A stretch of DNA of 62,571 bases, taken from NCBI GenBank assembly GCA_020831775.1, contig JAFIFZ010000019.1, positions 1 to 62,571 on the forward strand. Reading direction: 5' to 3'. Origin of the DNA: Phycisphaerales bacterium. Its GTDB lineage: Bacteria > Planctomycetota > Phycisphaerae > Phycisphaerales > UBA1924. This document shows, piece by piece, positions 27,337-35,366 of this stretch (position 1 is the first letter of the stretch; each line of letters begins with the position of its first letter). A model generated the notes under the pieces. That model was not told where the DNA came from. It made no database searches and saw only the letters and a program-made list of their open reading frames with translations. Position numbers and translations under genes: made by a program.

Positions 27337-28794
27337 ATGACCAACCACCCCAAAAAGGCCGCGGCTTTCTGGATCGGGCTCTATCTCTTCTTCGTCCTGC
27401 TGCCGCTGGTCTTGTCGCAGCTCGGGCCGGTCCCCGCCCCCCGCGGCTTTGTCGTCGAGCTCGGCGTCGCGCTCGGCTTTGTCGGCCTGAGCATGATGGG
27501 CGCGCAGTTCGCCCTGACCGCACGCTTCCCCAAGATCGCCGGCTCGCTGGGGCAGGACACGATGCTCCAGTTCCACGCGCAGGCGGGCGTGGTCGCCTTT
27601 CTCTTCGTGCTCGCCCACCCGATCCTGCTGATCGCCGCGAACCCGGGCTATCTCTCGTTCTTCGACCCGCGTGTCAACGCGCCGCGTGCGTTCGCGCTGA
27701 GCGCCGGGATCGGCTCGCTCCTGCTGGTGGTGATCCTGCCGCTGTTCCGCAGGCGTCTCGGCATGGCGTACGAGTGGTGGCGGTTCACGCACGGGCTGCT
27801 GGCCGCGTTCGTCGTCCTTGTCGGCACCGCCCATGTCATTTTGGTGGGGCGCGAGGGCGGGTACACCTCCGTCCTCTGGAAGCAGGCGATCTGGGTCGGC
27901 TTCGGCGTCCTGGCGATCGCGCTGTTGCTGCGTATGCGCATCCTCACGCCGTGGCTGACCACGAAGCGGCCTTACACCGTCATCGAAAACCGGGCCGAAA
28001 CCGAGGACACACGCACGCTCGTGCTCGAGGCCGACGGGCACAAGGGCGAGGCCTTCAAGCCCGGCCAGTTCGCCTGGCTGACGATCGGCAAGTCGCCCTG
28101 GACGCTGGAGCAGCACCCGTTCTCGTACAGCTCCAGCGCTCACGATCCCAAGCATCCCGCCTTTACCATCAAGGCGCTCGGCGACTTCACCGAAGGGATC
28201 GACAAGATCGAGCCGGGCACGACCGCCCTGCTGGAAGGGCCGCACGGCGCCTTCCACCCCGAGAACGACCCGACGCCCAACCTCGCGTTCATCGTCGGCG
28301 GGATCGGGGTCACGCCGGCGATGAGCATGCTGCGGACATTCCTTTCTGAGTCGCCGGCCTTCGCCGGCGAGTTTGAGCCGCCAGCCTCCGCCGGCGAGGC
28401 TGAGTCGCGAGCCACTGCCGGCGAGTCTGAGCCGCGGGCGAAAGCCCGCGAGAGCCGCCCCGCCCAGGAGCGCGGACTCGTCATGCTCTACGCCAACAAG
28501 ACGCCGGACCACATCGTCTTCAAGGACGAGCTCGAACAGATGCGCGAGGAGCTCGACCTCCACCTCGTCCATGTGCTCGAAGACCCCGGCGAACTGGCCG
28601 ACACCACCGCCATCACCGAACAGGGCCTCATCACCCCAGAGCTCATCGAAAGGCACGCCCCGCCCGCCGACGACAAGAGCTGGACCTACTACATCTGCGG
28701 CCCAGAACCCATGATGAACGCCGCCGAACGAGCACTCCTCGACCGAGGCGTCGACCCCAAACGCATCCGCTCCGAACGGTTAAATATTGCGTAG
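27337..28794 (+). CDS. Ferric-reductase-like membrane flavoprotein with repeat insertion
   Basis: A 485-residue protein with six or so membrane helices in the first ~210 residues. Histidines in FHAQAGVVAFLFVLAHP and WRFTHGLL may bind heme. An FNR-like module follows. FKPGQFAWLTI and EQHPFSYSS (FAD binding) lie near 230-260, GGIGVTPAMSML near 325 and YYICGPEPMMNAA near 450 (NAD(P)H binding). It probably moves electrons across the inner membrane. Residues ~337-372 are four 9-residue units encoded by a palindromic DNA repeat, inserted between two strands of the NAD domain without breaking the frame. Confidence 0.88.
   Translation: MTNHPKKAAAFWIGLYLFFVLLPLVLSQLGPVPAPRGFVVELGVALGFVGLSMMGAQFALTARFPKIAGSLGQDTMLQFHAQAGVVAFLFVLAHPILLIAANPGYLSFFDPRVNAPRAFALSAGIGSLLLVVILPLFRRRLGMAYEWWRFTHGLLAAFVVLVGTAHVILVGREGGYTSVLWKQAIWVGFGVLAIALLLRMRILTPWLTTKRPYTVIENRAETEDTRTLVLEADGHKGEAFKPGQFAWLTIGKSPWTLEQHPFSYSSSAHDPKHPAFTIKALGDFTEGIDKIEPGTTALLEGPHGAFHPENDPTPNLAFIVGGIGVTPAMSMLRTFLSESPAFAGEFEPPASAGEAESRATAGESEPRAKARESRPAQERGLVMLYANKTPDHIVFKDELEQMREELDLHLVHVLEDPGELADTTAITEQGLITPELIERHAPPADDKSWTYYICGPEPMMNAAERALLDRGVDPKRIRSERLNIA
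28347..28454 (+). repeat. Four 27-bp palindromic units inside a coding region
   Basis: Units start at 28347, 28374, 28401 and 28428, each beginning TGAG(T/C)CGC and containing an internal GC-rich inverted repeat (for example GCCGGCCTTCGCCGGC). Each unit adds nine residues (Glu-Ser/Pro-...-Glu), so frame is preserved. The outermost unit resembles planctomycete intergenic palindromes of the type GCGGGC-AA-GCCCGC. Confidence 0.92.
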
Positions 28795-28800
28795 GAAGGA

Positions 28801-28988
28801 CGTGGGGCGTGGGGCGTAGGGCGTGGGGGGGCGCCCGCCTGGGGCGGGCGAGTAGGTCGAGCAGGCGAGAGTCGAAAGGCGAACGATCGCCGACAGCGCA
28901 GGGGCGGACGCCGACCTCTGAGCGCAGCGAAGAGTCGGGTGCAAGTGCCGGGGAGCGCCCGCCGCCAGAGCCGATGGAAAGGAACCCC
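28801..28988. repeat. Repeat-rich gap with heptamers and a 34-bp repeat
   Basis: Starts with GTGGGGC-type heptamers (28801-28833), then a GCCCGCC/GGCGGGC palindrome. A 34-bp unit at 28907-28940 is exactly the reverse complement of 49280-49313. Composite structure resembles 26902-26975. Confidence 0.8.
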
Positions 28989-29087
28989 ATGCCCGCGATG
29001 CACCACATCCGAATCCGCCGCCTGGTGATCGCGATCGGGCTGGTGATCCTGGCCGCGGCCGTCGTCTTCGCCCTCACCCGGAGCTGA
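28989..29087 (+). CDS. Small single-pass membrane peptide
   Basis: A 32-residue peptide: a short basic start (HIRIRR) and one hydrophobic segment (LVIAIGLVILAAAVVFAL) ending in TRS. GGAAAGGAA lies 5 nt before ATG 28989; ATG 28974 is also in frame. Such tiny inner-membrane peptides are hard to prove. No function can be assigned. Confidence 0.5.
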   Translation: MPAMHHIRIRRLVIAIGLVILAAAVVFALTRS

Positions 29088-29215
29088 CCCTCCCCCGGCC
29101 CAGTCTCCGGCCCGTCTCTGGCCCGTTTCAGGCCGGAGGCCCGGGTCCCTCCGCCGCTGGCCGACCGCCCACCGCCCCCGCTACACTGGAGCGCCCGGAC
29201 CGAGAGGTCCGCCGT

Positions 29216-29289
29216 GCCCTCGTAGCTCAGTTGGATAGAGCATCGGTTTCCTAAACCGAAGGTCGCAGGTTCGAGCCCTGCCGGGGGTG
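29216..29289 (+). tRNA. tRNA-Arg (CCT)
   Basis: A complete 74-nt cloverleaf. The acceptor stem GCCCTCG pairs with CGGGGGT through two G-U pairs. The D arm is GCTCAGTTGGATAGAGC, the anticodon loop TTCCTAA (anticodon CCT) and the T arm GCAGG-TTCGAGC-CCTGC. CCA is not encoded. The leftward OLD-type gene ends only 4 bp past its 3' end, a common insertion site for accessory DNA. Confidence 0.96.
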
Positions 29290-29293
29290 TTTT

Positions 29294-31339
29294 TCACTGA
29301 CCACGGGTATCCGACCGGCGACCAACACGAGTCGGCACTTTCGGCGTGGTCTCTTTCTGGTCTGCACCATGGAGTATCGTGTTCAGATCGGCAAAAAGTT
29401 TTTCGAATCGCTCGAGGGCAGCATCGAGCTCAGGAAGCTTGATATCCAAGCCCTGTCTGACCATGAAGTCGGCGGGATCAGTGTGGTTCAGCTCCGGGAT
29501 CTCGGGTGGCATCACCCTGAAATGCTCTTCAACATACTTCATGATTCGACCGGGCGTTGCCCCATCTGCAACCTTCGGCGGCATGATAATGTTCCCACCC
29601 TCAAGCGAGTAGCACTGATTCACCAGATCAACATAGGCGTTATCACCAAGTAGATCTTCAATATCCGCTTCTGGGCGATTGGCGTACGCGTCAATGGTAA
29701 GGACACGACCCGCCTTGAGAAGTTCGGACTCCTGCAACTCTCGCACCTTGCCTTTGCTGCCGTCAGCAAAATCGCAGACGACAGCGCACTCGAGATCGTT
29801 GCCGCCGAAAAGGTTCATGAATGCGGCGATCTTCGTCACACTGCCGCATGGCGTCACCGTCCATCGCGGGTCGAGGGTTGCACGACCAAGTGCCGCAAGC
29901 TTGCGCCGGAACCAGTCAATGTAGAGCAAATCGGATGGCCCCTCGACCAACACATTATACTTGCTGATGAACAAGGTCTGTGTAATCTCGTACCCAAGGC
30001 ACGCACGGAGCGGAAAGAGCGTAGCGTGGTCCGCACGGAGAATCTGGTCAGACACTTTTGTGCCACGATGAGGATCCGTGTCTGGATCATCTTCTGGCGA
30101 CACTTCTTGATACACATCTTCGACAGTTCGAGTTCGCATGATGTCGGACGCGTCGATCATAAACGGCGAGTGGGTCGTATAGGCAACTTGGTATGTCGGC
30201 GACAGCCGCTCCTCAATGTAGCGGAGCAGATCTGCCTGCGCTGACGCGTGCAGCGCTAGCCCGGGCTCGTCGAGTAGGACAATAAGATTGCCACCGATGT
30301 TTCGGCGTAGTTGGTTGAACCAGACGAGAAACGAAAAGAACCAGATGAACCCGCTGCTTCGCTGGTCGAAACCGGTCGTCGCTCCGTGTCGAGTGTTCTC
30401 GATCCGCGTCCGTAGGATCCAACCCTCGTTGAACGGGGCTTCGTCCCCGGGCCGAGAGTGCTCGAAACGAAACCGCATCTTGAGGTATTCGCTCTGGCTC
30501 CAGTACCTCACCAACTCGCGCGTCAATTTGTTTTCAGCAGCTTCCAGCTTGGCGGATAGCTCCTCATAATTGTCGATCTCAGCGAACTTCTCGACCGTCA
30601 TACCGATCATTGCCAGGAGAGATTCGAAGACACGATCCTCTTCAGTCAGACTCTTCTGTGCGACTCGCGTGTTGAATGCGTTGACCGCCAGTTGGCCGGG
30701 CATCCGCAGATACTGGGAAAAAAATGCGAAACTCGGGGTGCGCTGCCAGATCACATCGCGAGCAGCATCTCTCGGACTCTTTTCGCCAAATCGCGACTGA
30801 ATTAACCCTGCCAGCGCTTGCTGCTGCTGCTGTTGCTCGGATGGTTCGCCGAGCTGCTTCACAAGCTGCGATACCGTCGAGACACCCTTGAACTCGGTGC
30901 GGTCCTTCGCCTGGAAATCGACCTCCTCTAAAAGCCCCTTGATGACCTCTTCTTCGTCGAGGTCGTATTCCAGGTAGACTGCATTGTTGTAGTTCTTCGT
31001 GATTCGGATCGCGCCAATTGTGCGTGCCGCTGGCCCTACGACATCCTCGAGCGCGGAGTAGTCGCCTTCTTCGAGTTCCCAGGTGGTGCAAACAACCACA
31101 GCGGGATTGCGCTCGTGCGACGCCTCATAGTCTGACAACTCGTGCCTCGGGTAGTCACGGGTAACATCAAAGTTGCCGTCAAAACCCGCTGTCGGCTTGA
31201 GCTTCGCCAAGGCCTCAAGAATGGCGGTTTTCCCCGCCTCGTTTTTTCCGACGAGACAGGTTATCTTCTCGTCCAGCGAGAACTCCGTCGAATCCTTGAT
31301 ACACTTATAGTTCGTTATGCGTGCAGCCTTTAGTTTCAT
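29294..31339 (-). CDS. OLD-family ATP-dependent endonuclease (AAA plus TOPRIM)
   Basis: A 681-residue protein with an N-terminal ABC/SMC-like ATPase: CLVGKNEAGKTAILEAL (Walker A) and IVLLDEPGLALHASAQADLL (Walker B). The C-terminal TOPRIM nuclease has NVLVEGPSDLLYIDWF with its catalytic Glu, then CAVVCDFADGSKGK and ADIEDLLGD. This is the OLD/GajA layout, but no UvrD-like GajB partner lies beside it, so it is a solitary OLD nuclease. Lower GC, a poly-Gln run near 172 and the tRNA-Arg junction suggest acquisition. An antiviral role is inference. Confidence 0.87.
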   Translation of the reverse strand: MKLKAARITNYKCIKDSTEFSLDEKITCLVGKNEAGKTAILEALAKLKPTAGFDGNFDVTRDYPRHELSDYEASHERNPAVVVCTTWELEEGDYSALEDVVGPAARTIGAIRITKNYNNAVYLEYDLDEEEVIKGLLEEVDFQAKDRTEFKGVSTVSQLVKQLGEPSEQQQQQQALAGLIQSRFGEKSPRDAARDVIWQRTPSFAFFSQYLRMPGQLAVNAFNTRVAQKSLTEEDRVFESLLAMIGMTVEKFAEIDNYEELSAKLEAAENKLTRELVRYWSQSEYLKMRFRFEHSRPGDEAPFNEGWILRTRIENTRHGATTGFDQRSSGFIWFFSFLVWFNQLRRNIGGNLIVLLDEPGLALHASAQADLLRYIEERLSPTYQVAYTTHSPFMIDASDIMRTRTVEDVYQEVSPEDDPDTDPHRGTKVSDQILRADHATLFPLRACLGYEITQTLFISKYNVLVEGPSDLLYIDWFRRKLAALGRATLDPRWTVTPCGSVTKIAAFMNLFGGNDLECAVVCDFADGSKGKVRELQESELLKAGRVLTIDAYANRPEADIEDLLGDNAYVDLVNQCYSLEGGNIIMPPKVADGATPGRIMKYVEEHFRVMPPEIPELNHTDPADFMVRQGLDIKLPELDAALERFEKLFADLNTILHGADQKETTPKVPTRVGRRSDTRGQ

Positions 31340-31408
31340 GCCCCCGCTGACCTGCAGTCCGCGTGCCAGAAAATAGAGGCGATTAGCAGCTTACGGGCCA
31401 AAATGCCG

Positions 31409-31454
31409 TGCCAGAATGGCAGAGCCAGGTGTTTCGCGTGCCGAAATGGCACGC
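31409..31454. promoter_or_regulatory. Two short palindromes upstream of the OLD-type gene
   Basis: TGCC-AGAAT-GGCA at 31409-31421 and GCGTGCC-GAAAT-GGCACGC at 31436-31454 (7-bp perfect arms), with a half-site GTGCCAGAAA near 31360. They share the core TGCC(A/G)-AAT-GGCA. Position 70-115 bp before the leftward start suggests operators, but they could also be mobile-repeat hairpins. Confidence 0.5.
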
Positions 31455-31525
31455 AAGAGGCGTGGCTCGGCTTGTCCCCCAGAGGCGGGTCTGGGGCCTA
31501 CCGTTTTAATGGAGGACGCTCTGGA

Positions 31526-31834
31526 GTGCTCTCGATTGCTCTGAAAAACCACTTCCTCAGATCCTCGATCGACGGCGCCAACCTCGCCGCGACTGTCCTG
31601 CGCGCCCTCGACGATGGCGAGACCGTCTGCATCGAGTTCTCAGGAGTCGAGATCATGACCCCCTCGTTCGCCAACGCCTTCGTCATGCTCCTCCTCGAGC
31701 GTTACGAGGTCCCCCAGCTCCGCGAGCGGTGCGAGTTCCTCAACAGGTCCGACCATGTCGTCTGCGCCATGAACCGGTCCGTCGAGCGGTACCAGCAGGG
31801 CATCCGCCTGACCACCCAGCGCCGCCCGGCCTGA
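31526..31834 (+). CDS. STAS-like DUF4325 domain protein
   Basis: A 102-residue protein made only of a STAS-like domain of the DUF4325 type. It shows CIEFSGVEIMTPSFANAFVM with the conserved PSFANAF turn, and LNRSDHVVCAMNRSVERY after it. Such domains are regulatory and often pair with histidine-kinase-like ATPases or sit near defence genes. GGAGG lies 10 nt before GTG 31526; the frame is open upstream to 31403 through repeat sequence, which I exclude. Confidence 0.8.
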   Translation: MLSIALKNHFLRSSIDGANLAATVLRALDDGETVCIEFSGVEIMTPSFANAFVMLLLERYEVPQLRERCEFLNRSDHVVCAMNRSVERYQQGIRLTTQRRPA

Positions 31835-31873
31835 CCTCCCCCAACCCGCCCATTTCGCGTACACTCCGCCTGC

Positions 31874-32464
31874 ATGGGCCAGCGACGGCACCATTACGAG
31901 CGGGCCTTTGAGGCGTATCTCCGTGGGCGGCGGGTCCCGTTTGTCTCCGTCAACGAGGCCCGCAAGACGCTCCTGCCCGAGGGGTCGGATCTGCCGCCGG
32001 GGCTGAAATCCTTTGACTACGTGATCTACGGCCAGCCCCCGTCGCTCCTCGTCGAGGTCAAGGGGCGGAAGCTGCCCGAGCCTCGCTCGGGCGACCCCCT
32101 CCGGCCCGCCCCGCGATCCGCCATGCAGTCCTGGGTGACCGAGGACGACATCACCTCGCTGCGGGTCTGGGAGTCGTTGTTCGGCGAGGGGTTTTGCGCG
32201 GCGTTCGTGTTCATGTACGAATGCCGCAGCCAGCCGCCCGACGGCCTCTTCCAGGAGATCGCCTCGTTCGAGGGGCGTTGGTACGCCCTGCGTTCGATCC
32301 TGCTGGAGGACTATGTGGGCGCCATGCGTCCCCGCAGCCCCCGCTGGCGGACGGTCGACCTGCCGGCGTCGAGCTTCGAGAGCCTCAGCCGCCCGTTCTG
32401 CCCGGGCCGCTCGGGGGCGGGGCTCTTCCCCGACCCGCCCCTGCACCAGCCGCTGACGGTCTAG
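31874..32464 (+). CDS. HYExAFE-family protein (putative PD-(D/E)XK nuclease fold)
   Basis: A 196-residue protein with the diagnostic N-terminal HYERAFEAYL that names the HYExAFE family, known mainly from planctomycetes. KSFDYVIYG followed by LLVEVKGRK gives the D...ExK arrangement of the PD-(D/E)XK nuclease fold, so nuclease activity is plausible though unproven. The last ~30 residues are variable. It lies 39 bp after the STAS-like gene and may be co-transcribed. Confidence 0.85.
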   Translation: MGQRRHHYERAFEAYLRGRRVPFVSVNEARKTLLPEGSDLPPGLKSFDYVIYGQPPSLLVEVKGRKLPEPRSGDPLRPAPRSAMQSWVTEDDITSLRVWESLFGEGFCAAFVFMYECRSQPPDGLFQEIASFEGRWYALRSILLEDYVGAMRPRSPRWRTVDLPASSFESLSRPFCPGRSGAGLFPDPPLHQPLTV

Positions 32465-32535
32465 CGGGCGGGCCCCAATGACGGACCGGTAAAAGCCAGC
32501 TTGAGCGGGGCGGGCGTCGGCTGTACCATCTGAAC

Positions 32536-32769
32536 ATGAAGCGGACCAACATGCCGTGCGTTCCGGCCGCCCTGAAGGCGATCGCCCTCTTGGCCCCTGT
32601 GCTGATGGCTGGCGTCGCCAGCGCCCAGCAGCGGGACCTGCCGATCAGCCCGGCGATCCGCGACTTTGCCAACCCGCCGATCGTGCTGAGCTTCTTCCTC
32701 CTGATCCTGGTCGTCGCGGCCGCGGTCGGGGCGAACCTCCTGCCCAGCAAGCGCGGGCACCAGGACTGA
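32536..32769 (+). CDS. Small exported membrane protein
   Basis: A 77-residue protein with a signal peptide (ALKAIALLAPVLMAGVASAQ, cleavage after Ala) and one C-terminal membrane segment (IVLSFFLLILVVAAAVGANL), ending in a short basic tail. Topology therefore places ~20 residues in the periplasm. No family recognised. It starts a run of three small envelope proteins. Confidence 0.65.
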   Translation: MKRTNMPCVPAALKAIALLAPVLMAGVASAQQRDLPISPAIRDFANPPIVLSFFLLILVVAAAVGANLLPSKRGHQD

Positions 32770-32836
32770 CGCCGCCGGCCCCCGAGCCCACGGCGACCCA
32801 AGCCCCACGGCCCCCCACCCCGCGAGGGACACCATC

Positions 32837-33133
32837 ATGAAGAAATCGCAGACACGCAGCCTCCTGGCGCTCAACGGCGTCCTGTTGCTCGTGCTCGGGT
32901 TTGTCGCCGTCATGCCAGAGGCCTCGGCGAGCTCGAACCAGCCCGCCCGCGCCCGCGGCGACTACACCATGGTCGCCGGCGGCCTGAACTTCGGCAACTC
33001 CAGCGCCGTCTGGATCGTCGACGCCAACAACGAAGAGCTCGTCGTTCTCCGCTGGAACAGCGGCCGGCGAAACTTCGAGGGCATCGGCTACCGCAACATC
33101 CCCCAAGACGCCCGCGCCCAGCCGGGCCGGTGA
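32837..33133 (+). CDS. Small exported protein related to its downstream neighbour
   Basis: A 98-residue protein with a signal peptide (SLLALNGVLLLVLGFVAVMP). A single small domain follows: GDYTMVAGGLNFGNSSAVWI then NEELVVLRWN. The same YT(M/V)-x-GG...D-x-L...EE-x-(V/F)-V pattern occurs in the next gene, so the two are paralogous. Function unknown. Confidence 0.72.
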   Translation: MKKSQTRSLLALNGVLLLVLGFVAVMPEASASSNQPARARGDYTMVAGGLNFGNSSAVWIVDANNEELVVLRWNSGRRNFEGIGYRNIPQDARAQPGR

Positions 33134-33144
33134 GAGGACGAACC

Positions 33145-33477
33145 ATGGCAGACAGCACCGTCCACAACGCGCCGGCCCGCCTCCGCCTTTCGGGCGACGC
33201 CGCCCTCTGGGCCAGCGCCATCGTCGTCTTCGCGCTCATCCTCAGCCAGGCCGGGCGCCTGATCGGCTCGGCCGCACAGGCCGAGATGGTCTCCACCGCC
33301 GGGCAGTACACCGTCCTGACCGCCGACGGCGGCACCGACGATGTCCTCATCCTGCTCGACCAGCGCTCCGAAGAGGTCTTCGTCTACCGCGTCGGCGGCA
33401 ACCGACGCCTCGAACTCGCCGAACGCCAAAGCCTCTCCCGCCTCTTCGCCGACGCCCGCAGAGCGGCAGGGAATTAG
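33145..33477 (+). CDS. Small membrane-anchored paralogue of the preceding protein
   Basis: A 110-residue protein with an N-terminal anchor (AALWASAIVVFALILSQAG) and a periplasmic strand-rich domain, GQYTVLTADGGTDDVLILLD then SEEVFVYRVG. The pattern mirrors the secreted neighbour upstream. ATG 33145 follows GAGAGGACG. Function unknown; a heteromer with its neighbour is speculation. Confidence 0.72.
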   Translation: MADSTVHNAPARLRLSGDAALWASAIVVFALILSQAGRLIGSAAQAEMVSTAGQYTVLTADGGTDDVLILLDQRSEEVFVYRVGGNRRLELAERQSLSRLFADARRAAGN

Positions 33478-33871
33478 GGGCTGACGCCCGGGCGCTGGGA
33501 ACGGGGCGCTGGGGCGCTGGGAGCTTGGCGCAGGGTTGAGTGAATCGATCCATGCGTGTGTCAGCAGACACACGCATCTTCTTTGCGGTCCCGCCAAAAC
33601 CACCCTGCGGCGCACGGCCGCGCTCCGCCCCCGCGCCCCGTTCCCAGCGCCCTGCGCCCATCCCCCCCGTCTCACTTGCAATCCGAACCCTCAGCGGCGA
33701 CAATCCCCCGTCGGCGCTCCCGCCGCAGCATGATCAGCCTCGGCGCGTCGGGCCGCCGGGGTGGAACCCAACTCGCTCGACGCCAACAGACCACGGGCCC
33801 TTCGCCCGCAGCACCCGGCACGCCCCGGGCGTTGTGCGCATGAGCCCCAACCGCGATTCCCGGGAGCACCG
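33478..33871. repeat. Repeat and terminator region before ricT-like gene
   Basis: A 394-bp gap. Heptameric runs at 33490-33535 and 33607-33661 are in opposite orientation and share a perfect 20-bp inverted match (33490-33509 and 33633-33652). A terminator hairpin lies between them. The rest (33662-33871) shows no gene; it is the 5' region of the next gene. Confidence 0.75.
33552..33583 (+). terminator. Rho-independent terminator
   Basis: A perfect 11-bp stem (ATGCGTGTGTC / GACACACGCAT) with an AGCA loop, followed by CTTCTTT. It closes the rightward small-protein transcript. Confidence 0.85.
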
Positions 33872-35278
33872 ATGCCCATCCATCCACTGCCTCAGTTCGA
33901 GGCCGATCTCGAAGAGCACGAAAAAGAGCAGGACCGCCTCGCCTACGAGCGACTCCAGGCCCCCAAGACCATGGTGGTCCGCTACGGGTTCATGAAGATG
34001 GTCGGCGAGTTCCCCTACGAGGGGGACGCCAAGCCCGGCTGCGGCTCCAAGGTCGTCGTCCAGACCTTCCGCGGCACCGAGATCGGCGAGATGCTCACCA
34101 GCACCTGCCCCAACGCGGGCTGCTCCAAGAGCGTCACCCGCAAGGAGATGCTCGAGTACATCGAGAACTCGGGCGGGCGCGACTACCCCTTCACCCAGAC
34201 CGGCAAGGCCCTCCGCGTCGCCACCACCGAGGACATGAACAAGCAGGCCCGCCTGGAGCAGTCCAAGCACGAGCTGAAGATGGACGCCCGCGCCCGCGCC
34301 GAACGACTCGGCCAGCCCCTCAAGATCGTCGAGGCCGAGCCGATCCTCGGCGAGGAACGCCTCACCTTCTTCTACACCAGCGAGGACCGCGTCGACCTGC
34401 GGGGCCTGATCGACGATCTCTCGGCGGCCCACCAGTGCCGCATCGAGATGCGCCAGGTCGGCGCCCGTGACGAGGCCCGCCTGACGGCCGACTACGAACG
34501 CTGCGGGCAGTACTGCTGCTGCAAAAACTTCCTCAAGGTCCTCAAGCCGATCAGCATGCGCTCGGCCAAGACCCAGAAGGCCACGCTCGACCCGCTCAAG
34601 ATCTCCGGCCGCTGCGGCAGACTCATGTGCTGCCTCCGCTACGAGGACGAGACCTACGAAACCCTCCGCAAACGCCTACCCAAGCGCAAGAAGAAGGTCG
34701 GCACGCCCGACGGCGACGGCATCGTCATCGACGCGCAGATCCTCACCCAGCTCGTCCTCGTCGAGCTCGACGGCGTTCGCCGACGCGTCGCCTTCCCCGT
34801 CGAAGACATCACCGCCCCCACCGGCAAAATGGCCGAGCCCGACCGCCCCGCCTTCGGACGCTCGCGCGACCGCGGACCGGAAAAGCCGGAGCGAAAGAGC
34901 GACCGAGGTTCGGAACGAACCAGCGACCGCCGGGGCAAACGGCGCGACGAACGCCCCGCCGAGGACCCGCAGCAACAGCAGCCCGGCGCGCCGGCAGAGG
35001 CCCGCCCCGAAACCGGCGACGCCCCGCCCAAGAAGAAGAAGCGCCGGCGCAAACGCAAGACCGGCCAGGGCCAAAGCCAAGGCCAGCCGCAGTCGCCGTC
35101 TCAACCACAAGGCGAGACGCCGAGCGGCGAGGGTTCCGGCGGCCGAAGCGAAGGCGGAAGCGCAGCACCCTCCGAAGGCCGCCCACAGAACACCGAAGGC
35201 GGCGCCAAGAAGAAGCGCCGTCGGCGCCGACGCAAGAAGGGCGGCGGCGAAGGCGGCGGTGGTTCAGCAGGAGGCTGA
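33872..35278 (+). CDS. PSP1-domain protein (RicT-like) with long basic tail
   Basis: A 468-residue protein. Residues ~30-295 are a PSP1/RicT-type domain: VVRYGFMKMVGEF, then VDLRGLIDDLSAAHQCRIEM, YCCCKNFLKVL, and KISGRCGRLMCCLRYE. The clustered cysteines are those that bind an iron-sulfur cluster in the RicAFT regulator of RNA processing in Bacillus. Residues ~330-468 are disordered, Arg/Lys/Gly/Gln-rich, ending in KKKRRRRRRKKGG-type runs likely to contact RNA. GGGAG precedes ATG 33872. The partners RicA and RicF are not in the window. Confidence 0.88.
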   Translation: MPIHPLPQFEADLEEHEKEQDRLAYERLQAPKTMVVRYGFMKMVGEFPYEGDAKPGCGSKVVVQTFRGTEIGEMLTSTCPNAGCSKSVTRKEMLEYIENSGGRDYPFTQTGKALRVATTEDMNKQARLEQSKHELKMDARARAERLGQPLKIVEAEPILGEERLTFFYTSEDRVDLRGLIDDLSAAHQCRIEMRQVGARDEARLTADYERCGQYCCCKNFLKVLKPISMRSAKTQKATLDPLKISGRCGRLMCCLRYEDETYETLRKRLPKRKKKVGTPDGDGIVIDAQILTQLVLVELDGVRRRVAFPVEDITAPTGKMAEPDRPAFGRSRDRGPEKPERKSDRGSERTSDRRGKRRDERPAEDPQQQQPGAPAEARPETGDAPPKKKKRRRKRKTGQGQSQGQPQSPSQPQGETPSGEGSGGRSEGGSAAPSEGRPQNTEGGAKKKRRRRRRKKGGGEGGGGSAGG

Positions 35279-35335
35279 AGCCCAGCCGCAAAGCACCCTC
35301 GCCACGGCAGGTCAATCTCAACTCGCAACCCGTGC

Positions 35336-35366
35336 CACCGACCTCCACCGGAGGTCGGTGCTTTTT
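35336..35366 (+). terminator. Rho-independent terminator after ricT-like gene
   Basis: An 11-bp perfect stem (CACCGACCTCC / GGAGGTCGGTG) with a 3-nt loop and a CTTTTT tail. A near-identical palindrome recurs at 35827-35849. Confidence 0.92.

Noticed and set aside
29294-31339. Gabija defence system
   Set aside because: The GajA-like architecture is present but no UvrD-like GajB gene is adjacent on either side.
29216-31500. attL/attR duplication of the tRNA-Arg 3' end
   Set aside because: No second copy of the T-arm/acceptor sequence was found on the far side of the OLD-type gene.
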